Assembly: GCA_025936825.1 (NCBI GenBank)
Contig: JAICSO010000002.1
Location: 372,001-436,000, forward strand
DNA from: Terriglobales bacterium
Lineage (GTDB): Bacteria > Acidobacteriota > Terriglobia > Terriglobales > Acidobacteriaceae
DNA length: 64,000 nt
Reading direction: 5' to 3'
Every line of letters begins with the position of its first letter. Positions within the stretch are counted from its first letter, which is position 1. Positions 8,183-16,915 of this stretch are shown here, one piece after another. Position numbers and translations under genes: made by a program. The notes below the pieces were generated by a model. It did no database searches, was not told the DNA's origin, and saw only the letters and a list, made by a program, of their open reading frames with translations.

Positions 8183-8208
8183 GGCTCGGCTGAGGCCGGG
8201 CCTTTTTC
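8183..8208 (+). terminator. Rho-independent terminator
   Basis: GGCTCGGC (8183-8190), the loop TGAG, GCCGGGCC (8195-8202) and a run of five T. The stem has one wobble pair. It probably ends transcripts from the DUF5684-type gene. Confidence 0.75.
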
Positions 8209-8269
8209 ACTGGCCAACAAACAAATCCTTGCGCGCCACAACCGAAGCGTGTAGCTTGATGCGCAATCT

Positions 8270-8914
8270 ATGCAGGGATTCGGTCCAGCAAGCGAGTCGC
8301 TGCGACTCTATGAACACTATCGTCGAATGACCGACGAAGAGTTGATCGAGCTCGCGCAACATCCGTCATCCCTGACAGAAATGGCGCAGGCGGCGTTGGC
8401 GCAAGAAGTCCACTCGCGTCGTTTGACGGTACCGCCGCCAGCGCGGCCGCCCATTCCGCCGCCTCCTCCGGACGAACCGGATGCCGATGATCCATACGCG
8501 GAAGAACGAACACTGGTGACGATCTGCGAGGTTTACAGCTTGCGAGATGCGATGCAGGTGTCGAGGATCCTCGACGTCGCGGGAATTCCCTTCTACATGG
8601 GACCGGAGAAGGCGATGAGCGTCGATGCGGTCACCTCAAATTACGGCGCGGGAATCAGGGTCAAGGTCATGCGGGTCGGTGCACCATGGGCGGTCGAGGC
8701 GCTTAGCAGAAATTACGAGCCCAAGGATGAGCCTCCGGAAGAAAAGGTAGTTTGGGATGACAAGGTCGCAGTCCGTTGTCCAAGGTGCCGATCTCAGGAC
8801 GTGGCCTTTCAGCGCTTGACTAGTGATACGACGAGCAACATCGACACGCGAAGGTTTCACTGGACTTGCGGCGCGTGTGGGAACGAATGGCACGATGATG
8901 GCGTCGCGAAATAG
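8270..8914 (+). CDS. DUF2007-like protein with C-terminal zinc ribbon
   Basis: A 214-aa cytoplasmic protein in three parts: a helical N-terminal segment (MTDEELIELAQHPSSLTEMAQ and onward) common in acidobacterial proteins, a proline-rich linker (about 50-70), a DUF2007-like central domain (TLVTICEVYSLRDAMQVSRILDVAGIPFYMG), and a zinc ribbon with CPRC at about 178 and CGAC near 202. DUF2007 is described as a putative signal-transducing domain; the ribbon suggests nucleic acid or protein binding. ATG 8270 is used; the ATG at 8327 (MTDEEL) would also give an intact domain. Confidence 0.68.
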   Translation: MQGFGPASESLRLYEHYRRMTDEELIELAQHPSSLTEMAQAALAQEVHSRRLTVPPPARPPIPPPPPDEPDADDPYAEERTLVTICEVYSLRDAMQVSRILDVAGIPFYMGPEKAMSVDAVTSNYGAGIRVKVMRVGAPWAVEALSRNYEPKDEPPEEKVVWDDKVAVRCPRCRSQDVAFQRLTSDTTSNIDTRRFHWTCGACGNEWHDDGVAK

Positions 8915-8958
8915 TTGCGTTGGCTATTTGCTATGCTGATCTCTCACGAGGAGGAGCA

Positions 8959-9858
8959 TTGGCGGAGAAATTTCGCGTGGGGCTGGTGCAGATGTCGGCC
9001 ACGCCCGATCCGGACAAGAATCTGCAGCGCGCGGTGGACCGGTTGCACCAGGCGTCGGCCAAGGGCGCGCAGATCGTGTGCCTGCCGGAGTTATTCCGCA
9101 CGCAATATTTCTGCCAGCGGGAAGACGCGGCGCTGTTCGATCTGGCAGAGCCGATTCCAGGGCCGACAACTACGCGCTTGGCCGAAGTCGCGAAGCAGTT
9201 GCGAATCGTTGTGGTCGGATCGGTGTTCGAGAAGCGCGCGCCGGGGGTGTATCACAACAGCGCAGTGATGATCGATGCAGACGGTAGCCTGCGCGGCATC
9301 TATCGCAAGATGCATATCCCCGATGACCCTCTTTATTACGAAAAGTACTACTTCACGCCGGGCGATCTGGGGTTCAAGGCATTCGACACGCAGGTTGGAC
9401 GCGTGGGCACGCTCGTGTGCTGGGACCAGTGGTATCCGGAAGGCGCGCGGCTGACGGCCCTGCAAGGCGCTCAGGTGCTGTTTTATCCCACGGCGATTGG
9501 GTGGCATCCAGATGAGAAGGAGCAATACGGCACCGCGCAGTACGAGGCGTGGCAGACGATCCAGCGGGCGCACGCGATCGCCAATGGACTATACGTCTGC
9601 GCGGTGAACCGCGTAGGGCACGAGGACGGCGACATTCGCGGCAACAAGGCGCCGGGCAAAGGCCTGGAGTTCTGGGGCGGATCATTCATTGCGGACCCGT
9701 TTGGGCGCGTGATCGCCAAGGCGTCGCATGAGAAAGAAGAGATCCTGATTGGCGAAGTCGATTCGCGGGTAATCGAAGACACGCGGCGCAATTGGCCGTT
9801 CCTGCGCGATCGAAGGATCGACAGTTACGGGAAGATCACCAGCCGGTTGATTGACTGA
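8959..9858 (+). CDS. aguB: N-carbamoylputrescine amidase (nitrilase superfamily)
   Basis: A 299-aa carbon-nitrogen hydrolase that converts N-carbamoylputrescine to putrescine, CO2 and ammonia. The catalytic triad is visible as Glu44 (LPELFR), Lys117 (YRKMHIPDD) and Cys154 (LVCWDQWYPE). The YFTPGDLGF and GWHPDEKEQYG segments are characteristic of AguB rather than of other nitrilases. The TTG at 8959 is chosen because GAGGAGGAG lies directly upstream and the protein then starts as AEKFRVGLVQM. aguA lies 240 bp downstream on the same strand, so the two make an agmatine-to-putrescine pathway. Confidence 0.9.
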   Translation: MAEKFRVGLVQMSATPDPDKNLQRAVDRLHQASAKGAQIVCLPELFRTQYFCQREDAALFDLAEPIPGPTTTRLAEVAKQLRIVVVGSVFEKRAPGVYHNSAVMIDADGSLRGIYRKMHIPDDPLYYEKYYFTPGDLGFKAFDTQVGRVGTLVCWDQWYPEGARLTALQGAQVLFYPTAIGWHPDEKEQYGTAQYEAWQTIQRAHAIANGLYVCAVNRVGHEDGDIRGNKAPGKGLEFWGGSFIADPFGRVIAKASHEKEEILIGEVDSRVIEDTRRNWPFLRDRRIDSYGKITSRLID

Positions 9859-9870
9859 CACGAGGTCGGC

Positions 9871-10068
9871 ATGAATTCAGACGCAGGTAAACACTCGAGA
9901 TCGAAGCTAGTCTGGATTGGCACGTTGCTAATGCTCACGGGAGTCGTTATTTCCCTCTCACACCAGTTGCTCGGAATACCCTCAGCCAAGCAATTAACCT
10001 TGAGTATTGAAGTGCCGATCATATTGGTGGGAGCAGTCCTGGCTATTACTTGCTGGGCTCGTGACTGA
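9871..10068 (+). CDS. Small two-helix membrane protein
   Basis: A 65-aa protein that starts 12 bp after aguB stops, with CGAGG six bases before the ATG. It has a basic N-terminus and two hydrophobic segments (about 13-33 and 46-61). I do not recognise the family. Its place between aguB and aguA on the same strand suggests cotranscription. Confidence 0.6.
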   Translation: MNSDAGKHSRSKLVWIGTLLMLTGVVISLSHQLLGIPSAKQLTLSIEVPIILVGAVLAITCWARD

Positions 10069-10097
10069 TTCCACCAGGAATGTCCCTCTAGTGCTCG

Positions 10098-11390
10098 ATG
10101 ACAAAAAATAGACAGAATCCAAGTTCCTTAAAAGGACGGCTTCGCATGCCGGCGGAGTGGGAGCCACATGCGGCGACGTGGCTGGCGTGGCCTCATTACA
10201 AGCTCGATTGGCCGGGGAAGTTTGAGCCGATTCCTTGGGTGTATGCGGACATCATCCGGTATTTGAGCCGGGGCGAGCGGGTTGAGCTCATCGTTAAGGA
10301 TGCGGCGGCGGAGAAAGATGCGCGCAAGATTTTGAAGCGGGCGCATGCGCTGAATGAGAATGTACGGTTTCATCGCTGGGCAACGAATCGCGTGTGGACG
10401 CGGGATTCAGGATGCGCGTTTGTGTGTGGCGCGGGCGCCCTCGCCCGCGAAACCTCAGGGGCTAAAGCCCCGGATTCTTTGCAGAGTGACATCGCAGGGC
10501 CTGAGGCCCTGCGCCACGCAACAGCCGAAATTCAAAATCCCCACCCTGTCGCAAAAAGCGCGACAAGGGTGGGGCAACCCTCTGACGGTGGAGGCACGGA
10601 GCCTGCCCTGAGCGACCGACCGCAGGGAGAGAGTCGAATGGGCGCCCTCGCCCGTGCTCAGTTAGGGGCGATCAAGTGGCGGTTCAATGCGTGGGCAAAG
10701 TATCCGAATTGGCAGAAGGACAACAAGATCGGAAGCCTCATGGCCGATGCCGCTGGTGTGCAGGAGATCCTTGCGAAGCTGGGCGAGCGGCATGTTGTCC
10801 TCGAAGGCGGATCGATTGACGTGAACGGTTGCGGAACGCTGATCACGACCGAAGAATGCCTGCTCAGCAAGGTGCAGGAGCGCAATCCAGGGATGAGGCG
10901 GCGGGATTACGAGAAAGTCTTTGCCGAATATCTGGGCGCCAGCAATGTGATCTGGCTTGGCTCAGGCGTTGCCGGAGACGACACCCACGGGCACGTGGAC
11001 GACATCACGCGATTCGTTTCTCCGGATACGGTGGTGACCTGCGTGGATGCCGATCCGGCGAGCGAGAATTACGAGGCGCTGCGCGAGAACATTCGCCGTC
11101 TGCGCGATGCCACCACCGAAGACGGCAAGCCGCTGGCGACCATCGATCTGCCCATGCCGGCTCCGGTGTATTTCGAGGGGCGGCGCTTGCCGGCGAGCTA
11201 CGCGAATTTCTATATCGCGAATGCGGCGGTGCTGGTGCCGGTGTTTAATGATCCGAATGACCGCGTGGCGCTGGACATTCTGGCGGACATTTTTCCGGAC
11301 CGCGATGTGGTGGGTATTTATTGCGGCGACCTGATCTGGGGACTAGGCGCGATTCACTGCATGACGCAGCAGGAACCGAGGCTGCCTTGA
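10098..11390 (+). CDS. aguA: Agmatine deiminase with in-frame repeat insertion
   Basis: A 430-aa guanidino-modifying enzyme that converts agmatine to N-carbamoylputrescine. Family motifs are present: MPAEWEPHAATWLAWP, VWTRDSG (about 99-105), KWRFNAWAKYPNW (193-205), LEGGSIDVNGCG, DDTHGHVDD and the catalytic Cys in GAIHCMTQQEPR at the C-terminus. Relatives are about 345-370 aa; the excess is an 80-residue block (about 110-189) of low-complexity sequence encoded by palindromic repeat DNA, placed between the RDSG strand and the KWRFNAW strand. All catalytic residues remain. Whether the protein folds, or the insert is excised or loops out, is unknown. Confidence 0.88.
   Translation: MTKNRQNPSSLKGRLRMPAEWEPHAATWLAWPHYKLDWPGKFEPIPWVYADIIRYLSRGERVELIVKDAAAEKDARKILKRAHALNENVRFHRWATNRVWTRDSGCAFVCGAGALARETSGAKAPDSLQSDIAGPEALRHATAEIQNPHPVAKSATRVGQPSDGGGTEPALSDRPQGESRMGALARAQLGAIKWRFNAWAKYPNWQKDNKIGSLMADAAGVQEILAKLGERHVVLEGGSIDVNGCGTLITTEECLLSKVQERNPGMRRRDYEKVFAEYLGASNVIWLGSGVAGDDTHGHVDDITRFVSPDTVVTCVDADPASENYEALRENIRRLRDATTEDGKPLATIDLPMPAPVYFEGRRLPASYANFYIANAAVLVPVFNDPNDRVALDILADIFPDRDVVGIYCGDLIWGLGAIHCMTQQEPRLP
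10433..10654. repeat. Repeat mosaic inserted in aguA, flanked by 15-bp direct repeats
   Basis: The block is bounded by identical copies of GGGCGCCCTCGCCCG (10433-10447 and 10640-10654). Inside are hairpins GGGGC-TAAA-GCCCC (10458-10471), CAGGGCC-TGA-GGCCCTG (10495-10511) and a long stem CCCCACCCTGTCGC against GCGACAAGGGTGGGG (10539-10574). The boundary word occurs inverted in the intergenic repeat at 15738-15775. The inserted length (about 240 nt, 10425-10664) is a multiple of three and has no stop. Confidence 0.85.
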
Positions 11391-11416
11391 TGCCTCGGGA
11401 CCTATCGCCGGGTAAC

Positions 11417-11902
11417 TCAGAAGACTTTCTTTTCGGTGAGCGGGTTGCCGCCACACTTGCGGACGCTGCTTGTGTGCGAGGAGCTCTCAAGGCCCACGTC
11501 CACACACAGCTTTTCTCTTGCTCCTTTGGGATCGATATTCACAACGAGAGACACAATGTTGTAACCACCCTCTCCTCTGTTGCCGAACCTAACCTCGTAG
11601 AGGCCCCTAGGTAAATGCTGGATATTGAAGTCGCCCTTCTCATCGGGTTCTACCGAAACGACTTTCGCTTGTTCTTTCATTTTGTCGAACTGTGGCGTTG
11701 CGTCATCTCGCGGGACTCGCGCCTTGTCATAGACATCCACCCAGAATCCGGGCACTACTTGGCCTAATGCCATGACCTTTCCTCTAATGGAGCGAATTGG
11801 CCGTTCGTATCGGAACTGGTTTAGCTCTGTTATTGCAGATCCGAAAGTGACAAAAAGAAGCAGAGCGAGAGACAGGAGCGCGCTTTGAATAAATCTTTGC
11901 AC
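11417..11902 (-). CDS. Exported protein with carboxypeptidase-regulatory-like fold
   Basis: A 161-aa protein starting at a GTG (11902), 62 nt after bshC ends. A hydrophobic N-terminus (FIQSALLSLALLLFVTFGSA) acts as signal or anchor. The rest resembles a CarboxypepD_reg/SdrD-B beta-sandwich (RSIRGKVMALGQVVPGFWVDVYD, then DEKGDFNIQHLPRGLYEVRF, SLVVNIDPKGA). Two cysteines near the end may pair. Longer in-frame reading overlaps bshC and has no coding character, so it is rejected. Function is unknown. Confidence 0.65.
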   Translation of the reverse strand: MQRFIQSALLSLALLLFVTFGSAITELNQFRYERPIRSIRGKVMALGQVVPGFWVDVYDKARVPRDDATPQFDKMKEQAKVVSVEPDEKGDFNIQHLPRGLYEVRFGNRGEGGYNIVSLVVNIDPKGAREKLCVDVGLESSSHTSSVRKCGGNPLTEKKVF

Positions 11903-11964
11903 GGTACAGAAGCTTACGCCAACATCTCGGAAAGCTCCACGAATCAGTTTTGGCAAGTGTCGAG

Positions 11965-13572
11965 CTACAGCATAACCAGTTGGTGGTCCACGCAGTCGGG
12001 ATTGATGGTGGCGAGAAGGCCGTCGAGCAGTTCCCTGCCGTGCTTCGCCAGGAAATAGACCCCGGCGAATTCGCGCTCCTGCAAAGTTTTGTCGGGATAG
12101 AGAGCATTGCTCAGCAGGCGCGCATGGCGCTCGGCGACTTCGCTTTGGCGGAGTTCGGCGCGGGCCGCGCGGGAGCGAAGCGATTCCAACTGATGCAGCA
12201 TTTTGGATTCGGCATTCTTCGCCGAATCGACTAGCGTCTTGTCGAGACGCTCCAGGCATTCGGTGATGGCCGCCATCGAACGCGCGACGCTGGCCTGCGC
12301 CTGCTCGAAAGAGGTCTGAAGTTTGGCGTCGAGAAGATGTGAACCGATACGCTCACGCAGTGCTTCGTGCCCCTGAAACAGGTCCGCAAACCCCAGCTTA
12401 TATCTCTCAAGTAATCCTTGAGCCTTTGGCTCGATCAGTGTGGCGGAGAAGCGCGGAAGGATGGGCGTAATACGGCCTGCGAGCGCCTGGTATACAGCTC
12501 CGACTTGCGCGAAGTAGGCCACCTCAGCGGCCCCGCCCACATAGGCCAGCGTGGGAAGCAAATAATCCTGCACCACCGGCCGAAAGAGCACGTTGGGGCT
12601 GAAGACCTGCGGCGACGTTTGCGCCATCTGCAGAAGCTTAGTTTTCGTGATCTGGTCCTTGCCGATCTGGAAGTGATCGGGCGACGCCATGTGCAGCGGA
12701 ATCCGCGAGCCGTCGCGAATCACGAACAGAGGCGTCGAAGTCTCTGTGATCCGCACTTGCTGGTGATATTCGGCGGCCTGTAGTTCCTGGTCGCGCTGCA
12801 ATAGAAGCTGGTTCAGTTCCGGGGCGCGCTCAATGACTTCACGATAGAGCGGGGCGGCAATGGCGTCGAGTTCGGGATCGGAAGCGTCGAGGACGATGAC
12901 GCCCTGCTCGGAGAAGATGCGGGCAAACAGCTTGGCAAAGGCCACGCCGAAATTTTCGTCAGGGCGATAACATTCGGCGAGCTGCGCGGACATTTCGGAG
13001 TCGCCGAGCAATTCTTTGGCACGCGCGGTGAGTTCGGTGATCTCCGGGCCAAAACGAATGTTTCCGACAGGCGCGTCTTCGCCGTCGTGAGCAGAACTGG
13101 TTAGCTTCTCTAGATTCCCTTCCGCGCCGGGCAGATGGACCTGGTTCACTTCTTCGAGATCATGGTCTTCGGTGGCAAGCCAGAAGATGGGAACGCAGTC
13201 GATGCCGAGTTTCTTAGCCTCCGCGGCGTATTTCACTGCGGTGAGTGCTTTGTAAATCGAGAAGACCGGGCCGCCGAATAATCCGACCTGCTGGCCGGTC
13301 ATGAGTGCCAGCGCTCCGGAGCGAAACGCGGCAATGTTTTCTAAAGTGCGCGGCGAGGCACCGAAGGATTTGTTCTGGCGTTCGAGAACATCGGCCACGG
13401 GTTTGCGGCGATCGGCTGGATATTGGACGCGTTTCGATTCGTCCACAGCCCATTCAAGGAAATGCGCGGAACGCGGATAGAACGGCTGAACGGAAGGAGT
13501 GTGGTCGAGATAGTCGAGGAAAAGCCGTGTGGTATGCGGGATCTGGCGGAATGGGAAACAGTGCGAGTTCAA
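11965..13572 (-). CDS. bshC: Putative cysteine ligase of bacillithiol synthesis
   Basis: A 535-aa protein with the BshC layout: N-terminal RQIPHTTRLFLDYL...VQPFYP, then the Rossmann core with VMTGQQVGLFGGP-like AVMTGQQVGLFGGPVFSIYKA, PIFWLATEDHDLEEVNQ, and ending with the coiled-coil region rich in E, Q and R (about 430-500). BshC adds cysteine to glucosaminyl-malate to make bacillithiol, the low-molecular-weight thiol of Firmicutes and several acidobacteria. Length equals the family norm. It is monocistronic or cotranscribed with the downstream exported protein. Confidence 0.92.
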   Translation of the reverse strand: MNSHCFPFRQIPHTTRLFLDYLDHTPSVQPFYPRSAHFLEWAVDESKRVQYPADRRKPVADVLERQNKSFGASPRTLENIAAFRSGALALMTGQQVGLFGGPVFSIYKALTAVKYAAEAKKLGIDCVPIFWLATEDHDLEEVNQVHLPGAEGNLEKLTSSAHDGEDAPVGNIRFGPEITELTARAKELLGDSEMSAQLAECYRPDENFGVAFAKLFARIFSEQGVIVLDASDPELDAIAAPLYREVIERAPELNQLLLQRDQELQAAEYHQQVRITETSTPLFVIRDGSRIPLHMASPDHFQIGKDQITKTKLLQMAQTSPQVFSPNVLFRPVVQDYLLPTLAYVGGAAEVAYFAQVGAVYQALAGRITPILPRFSATLIEPKAQGLLERYKLGFADLFQGHEALRERIGSHLLDAKLQTSFEQAQASVARSMAAITECLERLDKTLVDSAKNAESKMLHQLESLRSRAARAELRQSEVAERHARLLSNALYPDKTLQEREFAGVYFLAKHGRELLDGLLATINPDCVDHQLVML

Positions 13573-13613
13573 CGCGAGAACCCTCGAGCGAGATGGAGTG
13601 GACAGGTCAGCAT

Positions 13614-13702
13614 GAAGTTGTCAGTTGCACAGTTCTCAGTTGCCAGTTCGCCCACCCAAGATTCCTCCGCACGCGGGTGAGAACGCGTGCGTTCGGGATG
13701 AC
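13614..13702. repeat. AGTTGTCAGTTGC words plus GGATGACG repeat
   Basis: Two repeat types are joined here: the words AGTTGTCAGTTGCACAGTT / CTCAGTTGCCAGTT (13618-13650), then AAGATTCCTCCGCACGCGGGTGAGAACGCG...CGGGATGACGTCA (13658-13702). They lie between the divergent bshC and acetyltransferase genes. Confidence 0.6.
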
Positions 13703-13819
13703 GTCATTAATAACTTAAAAGATGTCACCGCACTTTAAATCAGATGACGAAACCGGCGTCAGGATGCAAAGATAATAGGTAAGCACCACGTACATTAACG
13801 ATCTTGTCAGGAGTTTCGC

Positions 13820-14419
13820 TTGGGCGCAAATGAGGCACCGGTCACGCTGCAGGGGAAGTACGTGCGCCTGGAGCCGCTGCGTCCAGAGCACGCGGTGAAG
13901 CTTTGGGAGATCGCGAAAGACCACCTGCACGAGCTGTTTCGGTGGATTCCCTATCGGCTGGAGTCGCTCGAGGATTTCCAAGTTTTCAATCGGCACATAT
14001 TGGAAGAGCAGAAGCGGGGGCTCACAGTCCCGTTCGCAACGTTCGAGCGCAAGTCGGGGCAGATCGCCGGTACAACACGTTTCATGAACATGGACCTGCC
14101 GAACCGGAAGGTCGAGATCGGCTCGACATGGATTGCGCCACGGTGGCAGCGCACGGCGGTCAATACCGAGGCGAAGTTTCTGATGCTGCAGCATGCGTTC
14201 GAAGTATGGAAGTGCCTGCGGGTCGAACTAAAGACCGATTCGTTGAACCAGCGCTCGCGGCGGGCGATCCTAAGGCTGGGAGCCAAGGAAGAAGGCACGC
14301 TGCGCAAGCACATGGTGACTTGGAATGGAAGGCAGCGTGATTCGGTGTACTTCAGCATTCTTGATATGGAGTGGCCAGAAGTGAAGGCCGGGCTGGAACG
14401 GAAGATGGAAAAGCGATGA
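13820..14419 (+). CDS. GNAT N-acetyltransferase (RimJ/RimL-like)
   Basis: A 199-aa acetyl-CoA-dependent transferase. It starts VTLQGKYVRLEPLRPEHAVKLWEIAKDHL and has the RimL-type core IAGTTRFMNMD, KVEIGSTWIAPRWQRTAVNTEAKFLMLQHAF and a conserved LKTDSLNQRSRRAILRLGAKEEG segment that resembles uncharacterised YhhY/RimL homologues. The substrate is unknown. The TTG at 13820 has CAGGAG six bases upstream. Its stop codon overlaps the next gene's ATG (ATGA), indicating coupling. Confidence 0.85.
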   Translation: MGANEAPVTLQGKYVRLEPLRPEHAVKLWEIAKDHLHELFRWIPYRLESLEDFQVFNRHILEEQKRGLTVPFATFERKSGQIAGTTRFMNMDLPNRKVEIGSTWIAPRWQRTAVNTEAKFLMLQHAFEVWKCLRVELKTDSLNQRSRRAILRLGAKEEGTLRKHMVTWNGRQRDSVYFSILDMEWPEVKAGLERKMEKR

Positions 14420-14904
14420 TCGAAGTGGCGCGGCTCTTTCGGGCGATTCTGGCGCCCGCGATCTTTGTCTCGGCGACGGGCTTGCTGATCCTATCGATCA
14501 ATGTGCGCCTGATGGGGATGGTGACGCGGCTGCGGCAGTATGTGCACGCCAAGCACGATGCGGCGAAGAATGGGCGGGTGCAAGAGGCCGAAGCTTACAC
14601 CGAACAAATCAATTCCATTGAGAAGCGGGCGGAGTTGATTCGGCGAAGCTTTCTTCTGGTTCTGATTTCGCTCGCGACGACGATTGCGGCCTGCCTGCTT
14701 TTAGGGCTGGGTCTGTATTGGACGGAAGCGGCGGTGGCGGCTGCAATCGTGTTTGTGATCGGATTGGTTTGTTTGTTGATCGGGTCTATTTATTACTTGC
14801 GCGAGGTAATGGTGGCGCTCAGTTCGGTGCAACAGGAATCGCGGGACGAGCGCTTCATGGACTTGGGGACGCCTCCGGAGATTCGAAGCCGCGATGCGAT
14901 TTGA
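14416..14904 (+). CDS. DUF2721 membrane protein
   Basis: A 162-aa protein with three hydrophobic helices (about 8-32, 73-95, 100-122), a charged loop after the first helix (RLRQYVHAKHDAAKNGRVQEAEAY) and a cytoplasmic tail. The order of helix, INVRLMGMVTRLR loop and paired helices matches DUF2721. The role is unknown. It overlaps the acetyltransferase stop by four bases. Confidence 0.82.
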   Translation: MIEVARLFRAILAPAIFVSATGLLILSINVRLMGMVTRLRQYVHAKHDAAKNGRVQEAEAYTEQINSIEKRAELIRRSFLLVLISLATTIAACLLLGLGLYWTEAAVAAAIVFVIGLVCLLIGSIYYLREVMVALSSVQQESRDERFMDLGTPPEIRSRDAI

Positions 14905-14907
14905 GCA

Positions 14908-14990
14908 TGCCGTCCCTTCGGGCTTCCCGGCACTGCCGTGCCGGGCTTTCCTATTCCGCGCCTGCGGCGCTCCCTGTTGCGCAATACGAA
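14908..14990. repeat. Repeat mosaic with CCCGGCAC hairpin
   Basis: GCCGTCCCTTCGGGC is followed by the hairpin CCCGGCAC-TGCC-GTGCCGGG (14926-14945) with a CTTTCC tail, then CGCGCCTGCGGCGC. Nearly the same arrangement occurs at 22066-22160. It may double as a terminator for the upstream pair of genes. Confidence 0.7.
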
Positions 14991-15114
14991 GTGCATGTTA
15001 GCCGCGACCCACAGCATGGACTGCGAAGGAACAAGAAGGTTTGACGCTCCCGACCTCGCGTGAGATAGTAAAACGTTTTCATGGTTCTTTAATATTTCAG
15101 GAGCTACCGGCTGC

Positions 15115-15726
15115 ATGCGATTGATTCCACGGGAACAGAAGTTCTTCACGATGTTTGCCCAGGTGGCCGCGAACTTAACCGAGGGAGCTCTCCTGCTGCA
15201 AGATATTTTGCAGAACCCTTCGGGCGATCCTGGGCGCATCGGACAACTGCAGGAAATTGAGCATCGCGGGGACGAGATGACTCACACTGTCATCCGCATG
15301 CTCAACCAGACGTTCATCACGCCCTTCGATCGCGAGGACATCCACCGTCTGAGTTCGTCGCTGGATGATGTGCTCGATTTCGTGAATGCGGCGGCAGTTC
15401 GCATGACGCTGTACCGCATCGATAGTCCGACTCAGGTTGCCGCCGATCTGGCAGGTTTGATTGTGCGTCAGTCGCAAGAATTGTCGAAGGCAGTTGCTTT
15501 GCTGGACGACAATCAGCAACTGCTCGAGCATTGCGTCGAGGTCAACCGCCTGGAGAATGAGGCGGACCGGGTGAGCCGCAGGGCGATTGCCGAGTTGTTC
15601 GAACGCGAAAAAGATCCGATCCAACTGATCAAGATGAAAGAATTGTACGAAGTCCTGGAAACCGCCACCGACAAGGCCGAAGACGCCGCTAACGTGCTCG
15701 AGGCGGTGGCTCTGAAGAGCGCATAG
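15115..15726 (+). CDS. DUF47 (PhoU-like) phosphate transport accessory protein
   Basis: A 203-aa all-helical protein of the PhoU-like DUF47 family: it begins FFTMFAQVAANLTEGALLLQDIL and has the metal-binding-type segments EIEHRGDEMTHTVIRML and VNRLENEADRVSRRAIAELF in two bundled repeats. These proteins sit beside Pit-type phosphate carriers and are thought to regulate them. The downstream pit gene starts 68 bp later, supporting that role. AGGAG precedes the ATG by 11 bases. Confidence 0.9.
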   Translation: MRLIPREQKFFTMFAQVAANLTEGALLLQDILQNPSGDPGRIGQLQEIEHRGDEMTHTVIRMLNQTFITPFDREDIHRLSSSLDDVLDFVNAAAVRMTLYRIDSPTQVAADLAGLIVRQSQELSKAVALLDDNQQLLEHCVEVNRLENEADRVSRRAIAELFEREKDPIQLIKMKELYEVLETATDKAEDAANVLEAVALKSA

Positions 15727-15737
15727 AACGAATTATT

Positions 15738-15775
15738 TGAAGGCGGGCGAGGGCGCCCGCCGCTCCACACACAAC
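15738..15775. repeat. GGCGGGCGAGGGCGCCCGCCGC repeat between DUF47 and pit
   Basis: A short GC palindrome containing CGGGCGAGGGCGCCC, the exact reverse complement of the 15-bp word that bounds the insertion in aguA. Confidence 0.7.
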
Positions 15776-15794
15776 TATGAGAGGCTGCTGACGC

Positions 15795-16844
15795 GTGAAT
15801 ACGGGCCTGTTGCTGCTGCTCATCACCGTTGTAACCGCACTGGTTTTTGATTTTCTGAATGGGTTTCACGACGCCGCCAATAGCATAGCGACAGTGGTGT
15901 CGACCCGAGTGCTATCGCCGAAGCTGGCGGTGGCCTGGGCGGCATTCTTCAACTTCGTGGCGGCGTTCGTTCTGGGTACGGCGGTGGCGCATACCATCGG
16001 CAAAGGCATGATCCGGCTGGAGGACGTCACTCAGTACGTGGTGATCGCGGCACTCGTCGGTGCAATCGTGTGGGACCTGCTCACCTGGTGGTGGGGCCTG
16101 CCGACCTCTTCATCGCACGCGCTGATCGGCGGATATGCGGGCGCAGCGATGGCGCGGGCGGGACTGAATAACGGGTGGGCAACGGCGCACACCGTCATCA
16201 TTACTCAAGGCTGGAAAAGTACGCTGATTTTTATTGTCGTGGCGCCGGTGATGGGGTTGATTCTTGCGCTGATTTTCAGCATTGCAGGGTACTGGTTATT
16301 GCGCAACAAAACACCGCAAGGCGTCGACAAATGGTTTCGAAAATTGCAGTTGTTGTCAGCAGCGGCGTACAGCCTGGGTCACGGCGGGAACGATGCGCAG
16401 AAAACCATGGGTATCGTCGCAGGTGCTCTCTATACCGCAGGTTTCATGACCAAAGCCGAGATGAACACGAATTGGGGCCACTACCATTACTGGATCATCC
16501 TGGCTGCGAATGGTGCCATTGCCGCCGGAACATACTTCGGCGGTTGGCGCATCGTGCACACCATGGGGTCGAAGATCACCAAGCTGAAACCATTCGGCGG
16601 ATTTTGCGCCGAGAGCGCTGGCGCGCTGACGTTATTCGGCACGGCGTTGGCGGGAATTCCCGTGAGCACGACACATACGATTACTGGCGCCATCGTTGGG
16701 GTCGGCGCGGTGCACCGGCTATCAGCGGTACGGTGGGGCGTCGCGCGCAGGATTGTTTGGGCATGGATTCTAACGATCCCAGCGTCTGCTGTTGTGGCGG
16801 GCGTGGTGTTCTGGGCGATAAGGCTGTTTAATCACGGAGCGTAA
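15795..16844 (+). CDS. pit: Low-affinity inorganic phosphate transporter (Pit family)
   Basis: A 349-aa transporter with about ten membrane helices. The two inverted PHO4 signatures are visible: GFHDAANSIATVVSTRVL near the N-terminus and LGHGGNDAQKTMGIV near residue 195, plus TSSSHALIGGYAG and VSTTHTITGAIVGVG, the family's paired re-entrant motifs. It moves metal-phosphate with protons. The GTG at 15795 is the start; the DUF47 gene upstream makes the usual pair. Confidence 0.93.
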   Translation: MNTGLLLLLITVVTALVFDFLNGFHDAANSIATVVSTRVLSPKLAVAWAAFFNFVAAFVLGTAVAHTIGKGMIRLEDVTQYVVIAALVGAIVWDLLTWWWGLPTSSSHALIGGYAGAAMARAGLNNGWATAHTVIITQGWKSTLIFIVVAPVMGLILALIFSIAGYWLLRNKTPQGVDKWFRKLQLLSAAAYSLGHGGNDAQKTMGIVAGALYTAGFMTKAEMNTNWGHYHYWIILAANGAIAAGTYFGGWRIVHTMGSKITKLKPFGGFCAESAGALTLFGTALAGIPVSTTHTITGAIVGVGAVHRLSAVRWGVARRIVWAWILTIPASAVVAGVVFWAIRLFNHGA

Positions 16845-16915
16845 AATCGGCTGTTGGCTCTTGGCTCCTAGCTTTAGCACGCGGATGTAAGTCTCATAGA
16901 AATTCCCTTCTGCCT

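Noticed and set aside
11903-12259. N-terminal extension of the exported protein at 11417
   Set aside because: The extension overlaps bshC in another frame and is Arg/Pro-rich shadow sequence; the signal-like helix starts at 11902.
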